From the NCBI GenBank assembly GCA_012974315.1, contig JAAXQI010000255.1, positions 1-18,366 on the forward strand: 18,366 nt of DNA, read 5' to 3'. Numbering within the stretch: position 1 is the first letter of the stretch; each line of letters opens with the position of its first letter. The position numbers were made by a program, and so were the translations under genes. The stretch comes from Desulfobacterales bacterium (lineage in GTDB: Bacteria > Desulfobacterota > Desulfobulbia > Desulfobulbales > BM004). Under the pieces are notes generated by a model. The model did not search any database. It worked only from the letters and a program-made list of their open reading frames with translations, and had not been told where the DNA came from. Positions 1 through 7,425 of the stretch are shown in pieces.

Positions 1-161
1 ATGTAATCTTTGGGTTCTGTTAGAGTCCCCAACATGAGTCTGCAAGAATCACCGTTTCAGGTTTTAGCAGTTGAATTTTAATGGTTGTTTAGGTAGCATC
101 TCACATCCGAAACACATACAATGTTTTTTGGCGTAAACCAGTTATATTTTGATGAATTTAA

Positions 162-2114
162 ATGAATATTTCAAAACCTTTTTCCGATAAGGCTCTGCAT
201 TCTCTGCTATCCGGACTTGCCGGTAACGAGTCATTTGTTTTTCTCGAGTCAACACGAGTGACGCCTGAAAACCATCTCTCCTATCTTTTTCTGGATCCTG
301 TGGAAAAACTTGTATGTAATGATGGTGATGATCCTGCCAACTTTTTTCGCCAGGCCCAGGAACGTTTGGAGCAGGGTTTTTTTCTGGCAGGATATATTGG
401 ATATGAATTCGGTTATATGATGGAGCCAAGCCTGGCGAAATCTTTTATACCTCGATTAGTCCCGGATAACACTCGATCCCGTCTGCCTCTTGCTGACCTG
501 GGTGTTTTTAATAAGCCTCAGATCTATGATCATTTGAAAGGGTCGTTTATTGGAAGTGAGTCCTGGCCAACAGGAACTGAGTCTGAGTCCGGAACAACAT
601 TTACCATTGACAATTTGTTCCTGAACCTTGAAAGGGAAGAGTATCTTGAGGCAATTCGGCGGGTAAAAGCCTATATTGAGGCTGGCGATACCTACCAGGT
701 GAATTACACCCTCAAGCTCCTGTTTGATTTTGCAGGGTCTATCCCGGAATTTTATTGCAGCCTGAGACGCAACCAGTCCGTTTCTTATGGTGGGTTGATA
801 AAAAATGGTGATACGACAATCCTTACGTTCTCTCCAGAACTTTTTTTCAGAAAAAAAGGAAATCAAATTGATGTCCGGCCCATGAAGGGCACAATGGTCC
901 GCGGCAGAACAAATTCCGAAGACAGGGATTTTGCCGACTTCCTGCATAATGATATCAAGAACCGCAGCGAGAATGTCATGATCGTTGATCTGTTGCGTAA
1001 CGATCTGGGTCGCCTCAGCCGCATGGGCGGTGTAAATGTCCAGTCCCTTTTTGACGTGGAAACCTATGAGACCCTGCACCAGATGACCTCCAGCATAAGG
1101 GGGGAAGTGAATGGTTCGCTGTCCGTGGAGGAAATGTTTAAAGCCCTGTTCCCCTGCGGTTCGGTGACCGGGGCGCCAAAGATCAGGACCATGGAGATTA
1201 TCAGGGAGTTGGAAGCTGAAGACCGTGGCGTCTATACCGGGGCCATAGGATATATTTCACCTGATGGTGAGGCGGTTTTTAACGTGCCGATCCGTACCGT
1301 TGTTTTTCAGGGGGATAAAGGGGAAATGGGAATTGGTTCCGGCATTGTCTGGGATTCTGACCCGGTGGGAGAATGGGAGGAATGTATACTGAAGGGAAGA
1401 TTCCTAACTCAACCGGTGCCGGAATTTAAACTCATTGAAACAATGCTCTGGTACCATCAATCCGGATACTGGCTGCTTGATTTGCACCTTGAAAGGCTTG
1501 TAGAATCGGCAGGCTATTTTTCTTATCCTTTTGAGTTAGAAAAAATTGAGGCTGGATTGCATGAATTAGCTGAGGGGTTCCGCAACAATGCATCGGTAAA
1601 AAACCAGAGGGTGAGACTTACCCTGCCAAGGCAGGGGGAAATTGAATTAACATATTCGGAACTGCCTGAGGGCTCACTTCCTGAGATCACTCCTGAAAAA
1701 ATTCTAAAGCTGGAAGAATCGAAAGGTTTGCCAGCTGCGGTTTTTTCCAGCAGGAACACAGATTCGCATTCACCGTATCTCTTTCATAAGACCACGCTCC
1801 GCAAACTGTATGACGATGAACGCACTCAGGCTGTTGCCAAGGGATTTTACGAAGTGCTGTTTGTTAACGAGAAAGGGGAGGTCACCGAGGGCAGTTATAC
1901 AAATATATTTCTGCAAAAAGATGGCAAACTCCTAACGCCACCTGTTTCCTGCGGTCTGCTACCGGGAGTGCTCAGAAACCATCTGTTGCATGAATATCCG
2001 GATCTCGTTGAGGAAGCATCATTTACCAGGAAGGATATTGAACAGGCAGATGCTGTTTATGTGGGCAATTCGGTGCGGGGACTGGTGAGGGTAATTGTAG
2101 ATTTGAAAAATTGA
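162..2114 (+). CDS. pabBC: Fused aminodeoxychorismate synthase component I and aminodeoxychorismate lyase (PabB-PabC)
   Basis: This 650-residue protein should make p-aminobenzoate for folate: the PabB half aminates chorismate and the PLP-dependent PabC half releases pyruvate. Residues 1-415 are the chorismate-binding domain, with PMKGT at 240-244, DLLRNDLGR at 276-284, CGSVTGAPK at 332-340 and GSGIVWDSD at 392-400. Lys242 sits where PabB enzymes carry their covalent nucleophile and TrpE has alanine, which favours PabB over anthranilate synthase. Residues 420-648 are class-IV aminotransferase-like, with HK at 542-543 (probable PLP lysine), GEVTEGSYTNIFL at 572-584 and GLLPGVLR at 598-605. PabA, the glutaminase partner, is not in the window. 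The start has no clear ribosome binding site, but no better start is visible. The last codons and the TGA stop lie inside a heptamer repeat. The family call is strong. Confidence 0.95.
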   Translation: MNISKPFSDKALHSLLSGLAGNESFVFLESTRVTPENHLSYLFLDPVEKLVCNDGDDPANFFRQAQERLEQGFFLAGYIGYEFGYMMEPSLAKSFIPRLVPDNTRSRLPLADLGVFNKPQIYDHLKGSFIGSESWPTGTESESGTTFTIDNLFLNLEREEYLEAIRRVKAYIEAGDTYQVNYTLKLLFDFAGSIPEFYCSLRRNQSVSYGGLIKNGDTTILTFSPELFFRKKGNQIDVRPMKGTMVRGRTNSEDRDFADFLHNDIKNRSENVMIVDLLRNDLGRLSRMGGVNVQSLFDVETYETLHQMTSSIRGEVNGSLSVEEMFKALFPCGSVTGAPKIRTMEIIRELEAEDRGVYTGAIGYISPDGEAVFNVPIRTVVFQGDKGEMGIGSGIVWDSDPVGEWEECILKGRFLTQPVPEFKLIETMLWYHQSGYWLLDLHLERLVESAGYFSYPFELEKIEAGLHELAEGFRNNASVKNQRVRLTLPRQGEIELTYSELPEGSLPEITPEKILKLEESKGLPAAVFSSRNTDSHSPYLFHKTTLRKLYDDERTQAVAKGFYEVLFVNEKGEVTEGSYTNIFLQKDGKLLTPPVSCGLLPGVLRNHLLHEYPDLVEEASFTRKDIEQADAVYVGNSVRGLVRVIVDLKN

Positions 2115-2239
2115 AGATTGAAGATTGAAGATTGTCAGCATGCAAGGTTGTTGTCATAAGATTCGAGACGGTGATTTGTAGCTGTTTATCGACAGAAGGT
2201 TTTCTACCATAAATTTTCAATCTTCAATCTTCAATTTTT
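2106..2239. repeat. Inverted arms built of ATTGAAG heptamers between convergent genes
   Basis: The left arm has three head-to-tail ATTGAAG units plus ATTG (2110-2134) and contains the pabBC stop codon. The right arm (2218-2239) is the perfect 22-base reverse complement of 2106-2127. About 90 bases lie between the arms. The genes on either side converge here, so the element could act as a weak bidirectional terminator, but its low GC makes that uncertain. Confidence 0.75.
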
Positions 2240-2264
2240 AATTATAGACCGCAGGTCGTTGATA

Positions 2265-2663
2265 TTATCCCAGCCGGATAATCAACGGAATTGCGTGCAT
2301 GTTGGATGCCGGGGTCCGGGTGCTGCCAAGTTCCCAGCCGATGCATTTTGTGTCCCTACCAAGAAGGGTTTCGATTTTTTCAACCATACCTTTAATATTG
2401 ATCATGGGGTGACGGGAGAATACGGAGGGCAGGCCATAGGTGAGGTTGCAGGCCAGACATTTATCAGGTCTCTCATGAAGTTGCAATTCAAAGGACAATC
2501 TTTTCTGCTCCGGGTCATAGCTTATGAAAGACAGGCTGATGTTGTAAGCCCCTTCGTCCGCATCACCATATAAGGCTTCAAAAAAATCATTGGACAATTG
2601 CGGTGGGAGTAAATTTTCCAGGACATCTTTTGTGAAAAGCCCATTCAAATCTTTATGAAGCAT
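2265..2663 (-). CDS. Conserved-looking hypothetical protein, 132 residues
   Basis: I do not recognise a characterised family. The 132-residue protein has no signal peptide or membrane segment and is probably cytoplasmic. It has two cysteines spaced CLAC (residues 69-72) in the middle. The N-terminal 40 residues are rich in leucine and acidic residues (FTKDVLENLLPP, then FFEALYGDADEGAY), and the C-terminal part contains IKGMVEKIETLLGRDTKCIGW. It reads like a real protein, with balanced composition and a sensible start, and the overlapping plus-strand frame is less protein-like. It converges with pabBC and diverges from the helicase gene, so it is probably transcribed alone. The function is unknown; the paired cysteines might bind metal or be redox active, but that is a guess. 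Confidence 0.7.
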   Translation of the reverse strand: MLHKDLNGLFTKDVLENLLPPQLSNDFFEALYGDADEGAYNISLSFISYDPEQKRLSFELQLHERPDKCLACNLTYGLPSVFSRHPMINIKGMVEKIETLLGRDTKCIGWELGSTRTPASNMHAIPLIIRLG

Positions 2664-2793
2664 GATTGATAGTCCAGGGGTGAGAGATTAATAAAGTTAA
2701 TACAGAATTTCTTAATTATATATACACGTTATTCCATTTGTAAGCAATCAACTAGCCGGAATAAATATAAATATTTAAAGTTTTTGAAAAAAA

Positions 2794-2822
2794 TGGACCA
2801 CCATTTATGTCTGTGGTACAGT
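2794..2822 (+). promoter_or_regulatory. Candidate promoter of the helicase gene (extended -10)
   Basis: TGGACC at 2794-2799 and TACAGT at 2817-2822 are 17 bases apart. TGG directly before the -10 box makes it an extended -10. Each box matches the sigma-70 consensus at 4 of 6 positions. Transcription would start at about 2829, directly before the ATG at 2830, so the mRNA could be leaderless. No Shine-Dalgarno sequence is present. Confidence 0.35.
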
Positions 2823-2829
2823 AGCCGCC

Positions 2830-5073
2830 ATGCAAAATAGTCTCTTTCCAGAAAATTCTTTTCCCGCGCAAGACCGCCAGGGCAGCAAAAATAAACCGAC
2901 AGTCAGCAAGCAGGATCTTAACAGGTCACAGCAAGAGGCAGTCGCTCATCTGGATGGTCCTCTGCTTGTAGTTGCCGGTGCCGGTAGCGGAAAAACACGG
3001 ACATTGGTTTACAGGGTGGCCCATCTTCTCGGGCAAGGCATCCTGCCGGAAAATTTACTACTCCTTACTTTTACCCGCAGAGCCTCCCAGGAGATGCTTT
3101 TGCGGGCCAGTCATCTTCTGGATGAATCCTGTCAGGATGTTGCAGGAGGCACTTTTCATGCCATGGCCAATATGCTGTTGCGGCGTTATGGCTACCATAT
3201 AGGCTATGCACCCAACTTCACAATCATAGACCGTTCCGATGCTGAGGGCATTATCAACATCCTCAAGTCATCATTATCATTGGCAGGGGCCGGTAAGCGG
3301 TTTCCCACCAAACGAGTCATCATCAACATGATAAGCAAGGCGGTAAACAGGTCAACGGATCTGGAGACCCTGCTTTATGATGAATATGAGCATCTGGAGG
3401 AATTTTTAAACAGTATTCTGTTGCTGCAGGATCATTACGAGAAGTTCAAGTTTGCCCACGGTTTGATGGATTATGACGATCTTCTGGTCAACCTCAAACA
3501 GGTGCTCAAGGAGAATGACCAGGTACGGCAGGAGGTTTCCCAACGCTTCCAGTATATTATGGTCGATGAATACCAGGATACGAATGCCATTCAAGCTGCA
3601 ATAGTTCGCTTAATGGCCTCGACCCATAATAATGTAATGGCAGTAGGAGATGATTCACAGTCCATTTACAGTTTCAGGGGAGCTGATTTTCGTAACATCA
3701 TGGATTTTCCAAGTATCTTTCCCAATACCAGGATTATCAAGCTGGAGGAAAATTACCGTTCAACGCAGCCTATATTATCAATGACAAATGCCATCATTGA
3801 AAAGGCTGATGAAAAATATACCAAGACACTTTTTACAAAGGTTGAAGGCGGCAATAAGCCAGAACTTTACAATGCCGCCGATGCCGGTGAAGAAGCGCGA
3901 TATATAGCAGGGCGAATAACGGAGCTGCAGAAAGATGGTCTCCCTTTAAATGAAATGGCTGTTCTGTTCCGATCAGGGTTTCATTCATACAAGCTGGAAA
4001 TTGAGCTGGCAAGCAAGGGGATTCCCTTTGAAAAGAGGGGAGGACTCAAGCTCACTGAATCTGCCCATATCAAGGATTTTCTTTCATACTTCAGGATCCT
4101 GGTAAACGATCAGGACAATCTTTCCTGGAACAGGGTTTTGCTGCTGCTTGACAAGGTTGGTCCAAAGACAGCCCAAAAGATTCTTGCAGCACTCAAAGCA
4201 TCAGAAGAACCATTTGAAGCACTGAAGGAATATCCAGCCGCACCGGTCTGGCGAAAAGGAGTTTTAGAGCTGGCCGCAGTTATGCAGAAGCTCAAAGATC
4301 CTGTTTTGACACCTGTTGAGCAGTTTGAGATAATAAGTGAATACTACCAGCCGATCTTTCAGAGGATTTATTACGACGATTACCCAAAGAGAAGCAGGGA
4401 TCTTGAGCAACTCAGAACAATTATTGCCGGATATGACAGTCTCGCCAAATTAGTTGATGATACTGCCCTGGAACCACCTGAGACAATTGTTGTTGAAGAT
4501 TCCACGGACAGGCTGATCCTGTCAACCGTTCACTCTGCCAAGGGGCTCGAGTGGGACACGGTTTTCATCATCAGCCTTGCAGAGGGGAAATTCCCGGTTT
4601 CCCAGGCTTTGCCTGGTGCGCAGTGGGAAGAGGAGAGGCGCTTGTTGTATGTTGCTGCAACCAGGGCGAAGAAGAGGCTTTATCTAACCTATCCCAGGGA
4701 GATTATGTCTGTTGACCGACAGTTTTCAAGGGCTCCGCTGTCACCTTTTCTGGCTGAGATTTCCCATAGCCTTTATACTTCTTCCGGACGGGCGCATAAC
4801 CAGGCGGTTGGTTATGGAGGTGGCTCCAGCGGTTATTCATTCTCCATGGGCAACAGAGGCAGGAGAAGTATGGGTGCTGCCTCTTTGAATCAAAACAAAA
4901 AACAGCTAAAAGATGCAAGTTCGCTGGATCAGGGTCAGGCTGTAACGCATCCTTTTTTCGGACGGGGCATTATTGACAAGGTGACAGGAGATCGCACAGT
5001 GGAGGTGGTTTTCGATCGGCACGGCAGAAAGACGTTGCACCTGGATTATGCGAAACTTGAAAAGATTAAGTGA
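2830..5073 (+). CDS. UvrD/PcrA-family superfamily 1A DNA helicase
   Basis: This 747-residue ATP-dependent 3'-5' DNA helicase probably serves DNA repair and replication-conflict removal. All SF1A motifs are visible: the Q motif (NRSQQEAV, 31-38), Walker A GAGSGKT (50-56), FTRRAS (81-86), Walker B VDEYQDT (245-251), GDDSQSIYSFRGA (273-285), LEENYRS (305-311), STVHSAKGLEWD (565-576) and the motif VI arginine region YVAATRAKKRL (607-617). The C-terminal segment, residues 704-746 (VTHPFFGRG onward), matches the small Tudor-like PcrA/UvrD tail that contacts RNA polymerase. A glycine- and serine-rich linker precedes it at 661-683. The length is usual for UvrD/PcrA. There is no Shine-Dalgarno sequence. 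I assign the family but not which paralogue (UvrD, PcrA or Rep-like). Confidence 0.95.
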   Translation: MQNSLFPENSFPAQDRQGSKNKPTVSKQDLNRSQQEAVAHLDGPLLVVAGAGSGKTRTLVYRVAHLLGQGILPENLLLLTFTRRASQEMLLRASHLLDESCQDVAGGTFHAMANMLLRRYGYHIGYAPNFTIIDRSDAEGIINILKSSLSLAGAGKRFPTKRVIINMISKAVNRSTDLETLLYDEYEHLEEFLNSILLLQDHYEKFKFAHGLMDYDDLLVNLKQVLKENDQVRQEVSQRFQYIMVDEYQDTNAIQAAIVRLMASTHNNVMAVGDDSQSIYSFRGADFRNIMDFPSIFPNTRIIKLEENYRSTQPILSMTNAIIEKADEKYTKTLFTKVEGGNKPELYNAADAGEEARYIAGRITELQKDGLPLNEMAVLFRSGFHSYKLEIELASKGIPFEKRGGLKLTESAHIKDFLSYFRILVNDQDNLSWNRVLLLLDKVGPKTAQKILAALKASEEPFEALKEYPAAPVWRKGVLELAAVMQKLKDPVLTPVEQFEIISEYYQPIFQRIYYDDYPKRSRDLEQLRTIIAGYDSLAKLVDDTALEPPETIVVEDSTDRLILSTVHSAKGLEWDTVFIISLAEGKFPVSQALPGAQWEEERRLLYVAATRAKKRLYLTYPREIMSVDRQFSRAPLSPFLAEISHSLYTSSGRAHNQAVGYGGGSSGYSFSMGNRGRRSMGAASLNQNKKQLKDASSLDQGQAVTHPFFGRGIIDKVTGDRTVEVVFDRHGRKTLHLDYAKLEKIK

Positions 5074-5086
5074 GGCTTAAGGCTTA
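5073..5086 (+). repeat. Tandem AGGCTTA heptamer at the helicase stop codon
   Basis: Two perfect AGGCTTA units run from the last base of the TGA stop. A poly-A-rich stretch follows. No inverted partner arm is present before folC. Confidence 0.6.
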
Positions 5087-5110
5087 AAAACAAAAGCTAA
5101 AAAATAATTA

Positions 5111-5302
5111 ACCGCAGACACACGCAGACTTACACAGACATTTAGTCTGCCGACTGGCAGACTAAATAGAGCCATCGCTGCGCGATAAACCACTCAGCCC
5201 CGCAGGGTGGCATGTAGTTCGTTGTGCAGTCGCACAACGAACTGTCGTCAGTTTTTGTACCCCTCAAGGGGGCATTAAAAAGAATCTGCGTTAGTCTGCG
5301 GT
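5111..5302. repeat. Structured intergenic element: four or five hairpins inside an outer inverted repeat
   Basis: The outer arms, 5111-5128 and 5285-5302, are 18-base inverted repeats with two mismatches (ACCGCAGAC... and ...GTCTGCGGT). Inside are an 11-bp perfect stem with loop GACT (5141-5166), ATCGC/GCGAT with loop TGC (5174-5186), CCAC/GTGG enclosing a CC/GG pair (5190-5210), a 12-bp perfect stem with loop AGTC (5216-5243), and CCCC/GGGG with loop TCAA (about 5260-5271). It fills the gap between the helicase gene and folC. It could be a repetitive extragenic or mobile miniature element, or a structured RNA leader of folC. Confidence 0.7.
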
Positions 5303-5318
5303 AAAAAAGTAGTTTTTT

Positions 5319-6674
5319 ATGAATTATAAAGAAACCTGGACATTCCTGGATAATCTCCAGTTTTTCAAGATCAAGCTCGGGCTTGAGAGTATGCGGATGT
5401 TCTTACAGGAACTCGGCAGTCCGGAAGAAGATCTGAAATTTGTACACATTGCAGGTACAAACGGCAAAGGCTCTGTGGCAGTCACTCTGCTTACTTTGCT
5501 GGCAGAAGCAGGCTATTCCGTTGGGTTGTATACATCGCCGCATCTTTCTTCAGTGCGGGAGCGGTTTCGAATTAATGACGAGTTTATATCTGAAGAGGAG
5601 TTTGCTGAAGAGGGCAGTCGTATTCATGCTATTCTGGGCGACAGGCAGATTACCTATTTTGAATTCACCACTGCACTGGCCATACTCTGGTTTGCCAGAC
5701 GGAAGGTGGATCTGGTAATTCTTGAAGTAGGGCTGGGCGGGCGGCTTGATGCCACCAATGTCATAACACCTCTGGTGAGTGTCATTACCAATGTCTCCAT
5801 GGATCATGAGTTGTATCTTGGCAATACCCTTGCAGAAATTGCTGGGGAGAAGGCTGGTATTATTAAGAAGGGCGTACCCGTAGTAAGTGGTGTCGGCATC
5901 GGTGAGACAGAGGAGGAAAGGACAGTTCTGTCAGTTGTTGAACGTTTTTGTCAGGAGAGAAGCGCGCCTCTATTTTTGCATGGCCGAGATTTTTTTGTGG
6001 AACCGGTCGAGGACAACGGCTGGAACTATTGGGCCATGAAGCGCAAGGGCTGCTGTCAGCTTCGGGAAAAAATCACCGGACTTACAACAAAACTGAAGGG
6101 GAAATACCAGATGATAAATACCGGTCTGGCTTTGGCAACCCTGGAATTTCTTAATCAGTTTGGTTTTTCAGTCAATGATTCACAAATACGTTCAGGGTTG
6201 TTAGAGGTTTCCTGGCCTGGCCGTCTGGAGTCCTTCTGTTTATCTAAAGCTGATGGGAGTCTGGTGGACTGCACTGTTGAAGATTCATTACACTACCTGC
6301 TTGACGGCGCCCACAACCCCGCAGGGATTATCTCTCTGCAGGAAGCTTTGGAAAATGATTTTCAATACGATAGGCTGATTCTTGTGTGGGCTTCAATGTC
6401 TGACAAGGATTTTCGTACTTTACTTCCGCAAATAGGTCGATCTGCTCAGGTGATTATTTTTACCAGGTTAGAGTATGAAAGATCAGCCCAGCCCGAAGAA
6501 TTGCTGGATGCCCTGCCGGAAAATATTCAGGATCGGGTAATCTGTGAAAATTCTCTTGATGCAGCACTTGCAAAGGCTGCAGAACTTGCAGGCCGCAATG
6601 ATCTGATTTGTATTGCCGGTTCTTTGTACCTGATAGGGGAGGCCAGGGCCAGGCTCCTGGGAAAAATAATATGA
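5319..6674 (+). CDS. folC: Bifunctional dihydrofolate synthase / folylpolyglutamate synthase
   Basis: This 451-residue FolC of the Mur ligase superfamily should add glutamate to dihydropteroate and then to reduced folates, using ATP. The sequence shows the P-loop GTNGKGS (46-52), the family motif TSPHL (72-76), LEVGLGGRLDATN (135-147), MDHELYLG (161-168), GEKAGIIK (176-183), WPGRLE (299-304), LDGAHNP (328-334) of the C-terminal domain, and GSLYLIGEAR near the end. The length is normal for FolC. The ribosome binding site is weak. The stop overlaps the start of the HNH gene as ATGA, so the two should be translationally coupled. It lies downstream of pabBC on the same strand, though the gaps argue against a single operon. 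Lys183, in the position usually carbamylated, is present. Confidence 0.95.
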   Translation: MNYKETWTFLDNLQFFKIKLGLESMRMFLQELGSPEEDLKFVHIAGTNGKGSVAVTLLTLLAEAGYSVGLYTSPHLSSVRERFRINDEFISEEEFAEEGSRIHAILGDRQITYFEFTTALAILWFARRKVDLVILEVGLGGRLDATNVITPLVSVITNVSMDHELYLGNTLAEIAGEKAGIIKKGVPVVSGVGIGETEEERTVLSVVERFCQERSAPLFLHGRDFFVEPVEDNGWNYWAMKRKGCCQLREKITGLTTKLKGKYQMINTGLALATLEFLNQFGFSVNDSQIRSGLLEVSWPGRLESFCLSKADGSLVDCTVEDSLHYLLDGAHNPAGIISLQEALENDFQYDRLILVWASMSDKDFRTLLPQIGRSAQVIIFTRLEYERSAQPEELLDALPENIQDRVICENSLDAALAKAAELAGRNDLICIAGSLYLIGEARARLLGKII

Positions 6675-6970
6675 GTGACTTCTTTCAGTTTGACGGTGTT
6701 GATGAGTCGGAATTGCGCCGGGAAAAGGACAAGGCCCGAAAGCTCAGGAAAAGTCGGTGGTGGCAGCAGAAGTTAGCCGCCTGCTCCTGTTATTACTGTT
6801 CCAGACATTTTAAACCCAAAGACTTGACCATGGATCATATCGTTCCCCTGGCCCGGGGTGGCAGAAGCACAAAAGATAATCTTGTCGCCTGCTGCAAGGA
6901 ATGTAATACCAAGAAGAAAACACTCCTCCCCATGGAGTGGGATGAGTATATGGAAAGTCTGAATAAGTGA
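6671..6970 (+). CDS. Small HNH endonuclease
   Basis: This 99-residue protein is a compact HNH nuclease of the McrA-like zinc type. Two CxxC pairs (C40/C43 and C75/C78) flank the catalytic core, with DHIVPL at 55-60 (His56 probable general base), the GG turn at 63-64, and Asn70 followed by CCKECN. The N-terminal 35 residues are highly charged and could bind DNA. I place the start at 6671, where ATGA overlaps the folC stop; a longer frame from 6608 would run inside folC and is unlikely. Overlap with folC points to co-expression, although no functional link between folate metabolism and the nuclease is known to me. Small HNH proteins can be housekeeping repair-type nucleases or relics of mobile elements. 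The overlap with a core gene favours the former. Confidence 0.88.
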   Translation: MSDFFQFDGVDESELRREKDKARKLRKSRWWQQKLAACSCYYCSRHFKPKDLTMDHIVPLARGGRSTKDNLVACCKECNTKKKTLLPMEWDEYMESLNK

Positions 6971-7031
6971 GGGGTGAGAAGTGAGGAGATTTGTTTTTTT
7001 TACCCCTCACTCCTCACCCCTCACTCCTCAC
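6967..7031. repeat. Inverted heptamer arrays (GTGAGGR-type) at the HNH stop codon
   Basis: Three 7-base units (GTGAGGG, GTGAGAA, GTGAGGA) run from 6967 and contain the HNH stop codon. After a T-rich spacer, four complementary 7-base units (CCCTCAC, TCCTCAC, CCCTCAC, TCCTCAC) occupy 7004-7031. Bases 6968-6984 pair with 7007-7023 with one mismatch. The hairpin could terminate folC-HNH transcription before tRNA-Arg. Confidence 0.75.
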
Positions 7032-7041
7032 TACAAACATC

Positions 7042-7070
7042 TTTACCTTAAAAAACATCCGTGCTATATA
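7042..7070 (+). promoter_or_regulatory. Candidate promoter of tRNA-Arg
   Basis: TTTACC (7042-7047) and TATATA (7065-7070) are separated by 17 bases. They lie 20 bases before the mature 5' end of the tRNA, a sensible position for its promoter. Confidence 0.5.
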
Positions 7071-7089
7071 ACATCCCTTCATCGCAAAT

Positions 7090-7166
7090 GGGCGGGTAGC
7101 TCAGCTGGATAGAGTGTTGGCCTCCGAAGCCAAAAGCCGCGGGTTCGAATCCCGCCTCGCCCACCA
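7090..7166 (+). tRNA. tRNA-Arg (anticodon CCG)
   Basis: A full cloverleaf is readable. The acceptor GGGCGGG pairs with CTCGCCC, followed by discriminator A and an encoded CCA. The D-stem is GCTC/GAGT. The anticodon stem TTGGC/GCCAA encloses loop CTCCGAA, giving anticodon CCG, which reads CGG. The T-arm has the GGTTCGAATCC core. Its 3' end marks the left border of the accessory region, and tRNA 3' ends are common integration targets. I found no second copy of its 3' end in the window. Confidence 0.97.
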
Positions 7167-7224
7167 TAATAATATCAAATACTTAAAAGTCTGTAAATTG
7201 CCTTTTTCGGGTTTTTCGACAGTC

Positions 7225-7425
7225 TCAGCAGGTATCCGTAACGTTCCGGTTCAGCGGTTGCGGAACGTCGTCCCTTGTGCACCATATGTCTGCATCTTCC
7301 TTGGTAATCTCCACGCGGTATAGTCCGCATTGGACTCCAGAGACGTCGTCCGGAAAATTTCCTAACCGGAGCAGTGTACCAAAGGAGGAGCACGGCCGAA
7401 CAGGATCTCGTGGGCTGAGCTTGCG
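7225..7425 (-). pseudogene. Possible gene remnant, in frame after the radical SAM stop
   Basis: Directly after the TGA stop of the radical SAM gene, the same frame stays open for 66 codons. It gives a protein-like stretch (including QCGLYRVEITKEDADIW and RDDVPQPLN) before the next TGA. It has no ATG or GTG start, and neighbouring frames also show short open pieces. It may be the decayed 3' part of a gene that arrived with the radical SAM gene, a C-terminal extension cut by a stop mutation, or chance in GC-rich DNA. Confidence 0.25.

Noticed and set aside
456..1079. 207-codon minus-strand frame inside pabBC
   Set aside because: It is antisense to conserved PabB motifs and has no ribosome binding site or recognisable domain.
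5216..5271. Possible integron attC site
   Set aside because: The stem-loop layout was suggestive, but the core motifs GTTRRRY and RYYYAAC are absent at the right places and no integron integrase is nearby.
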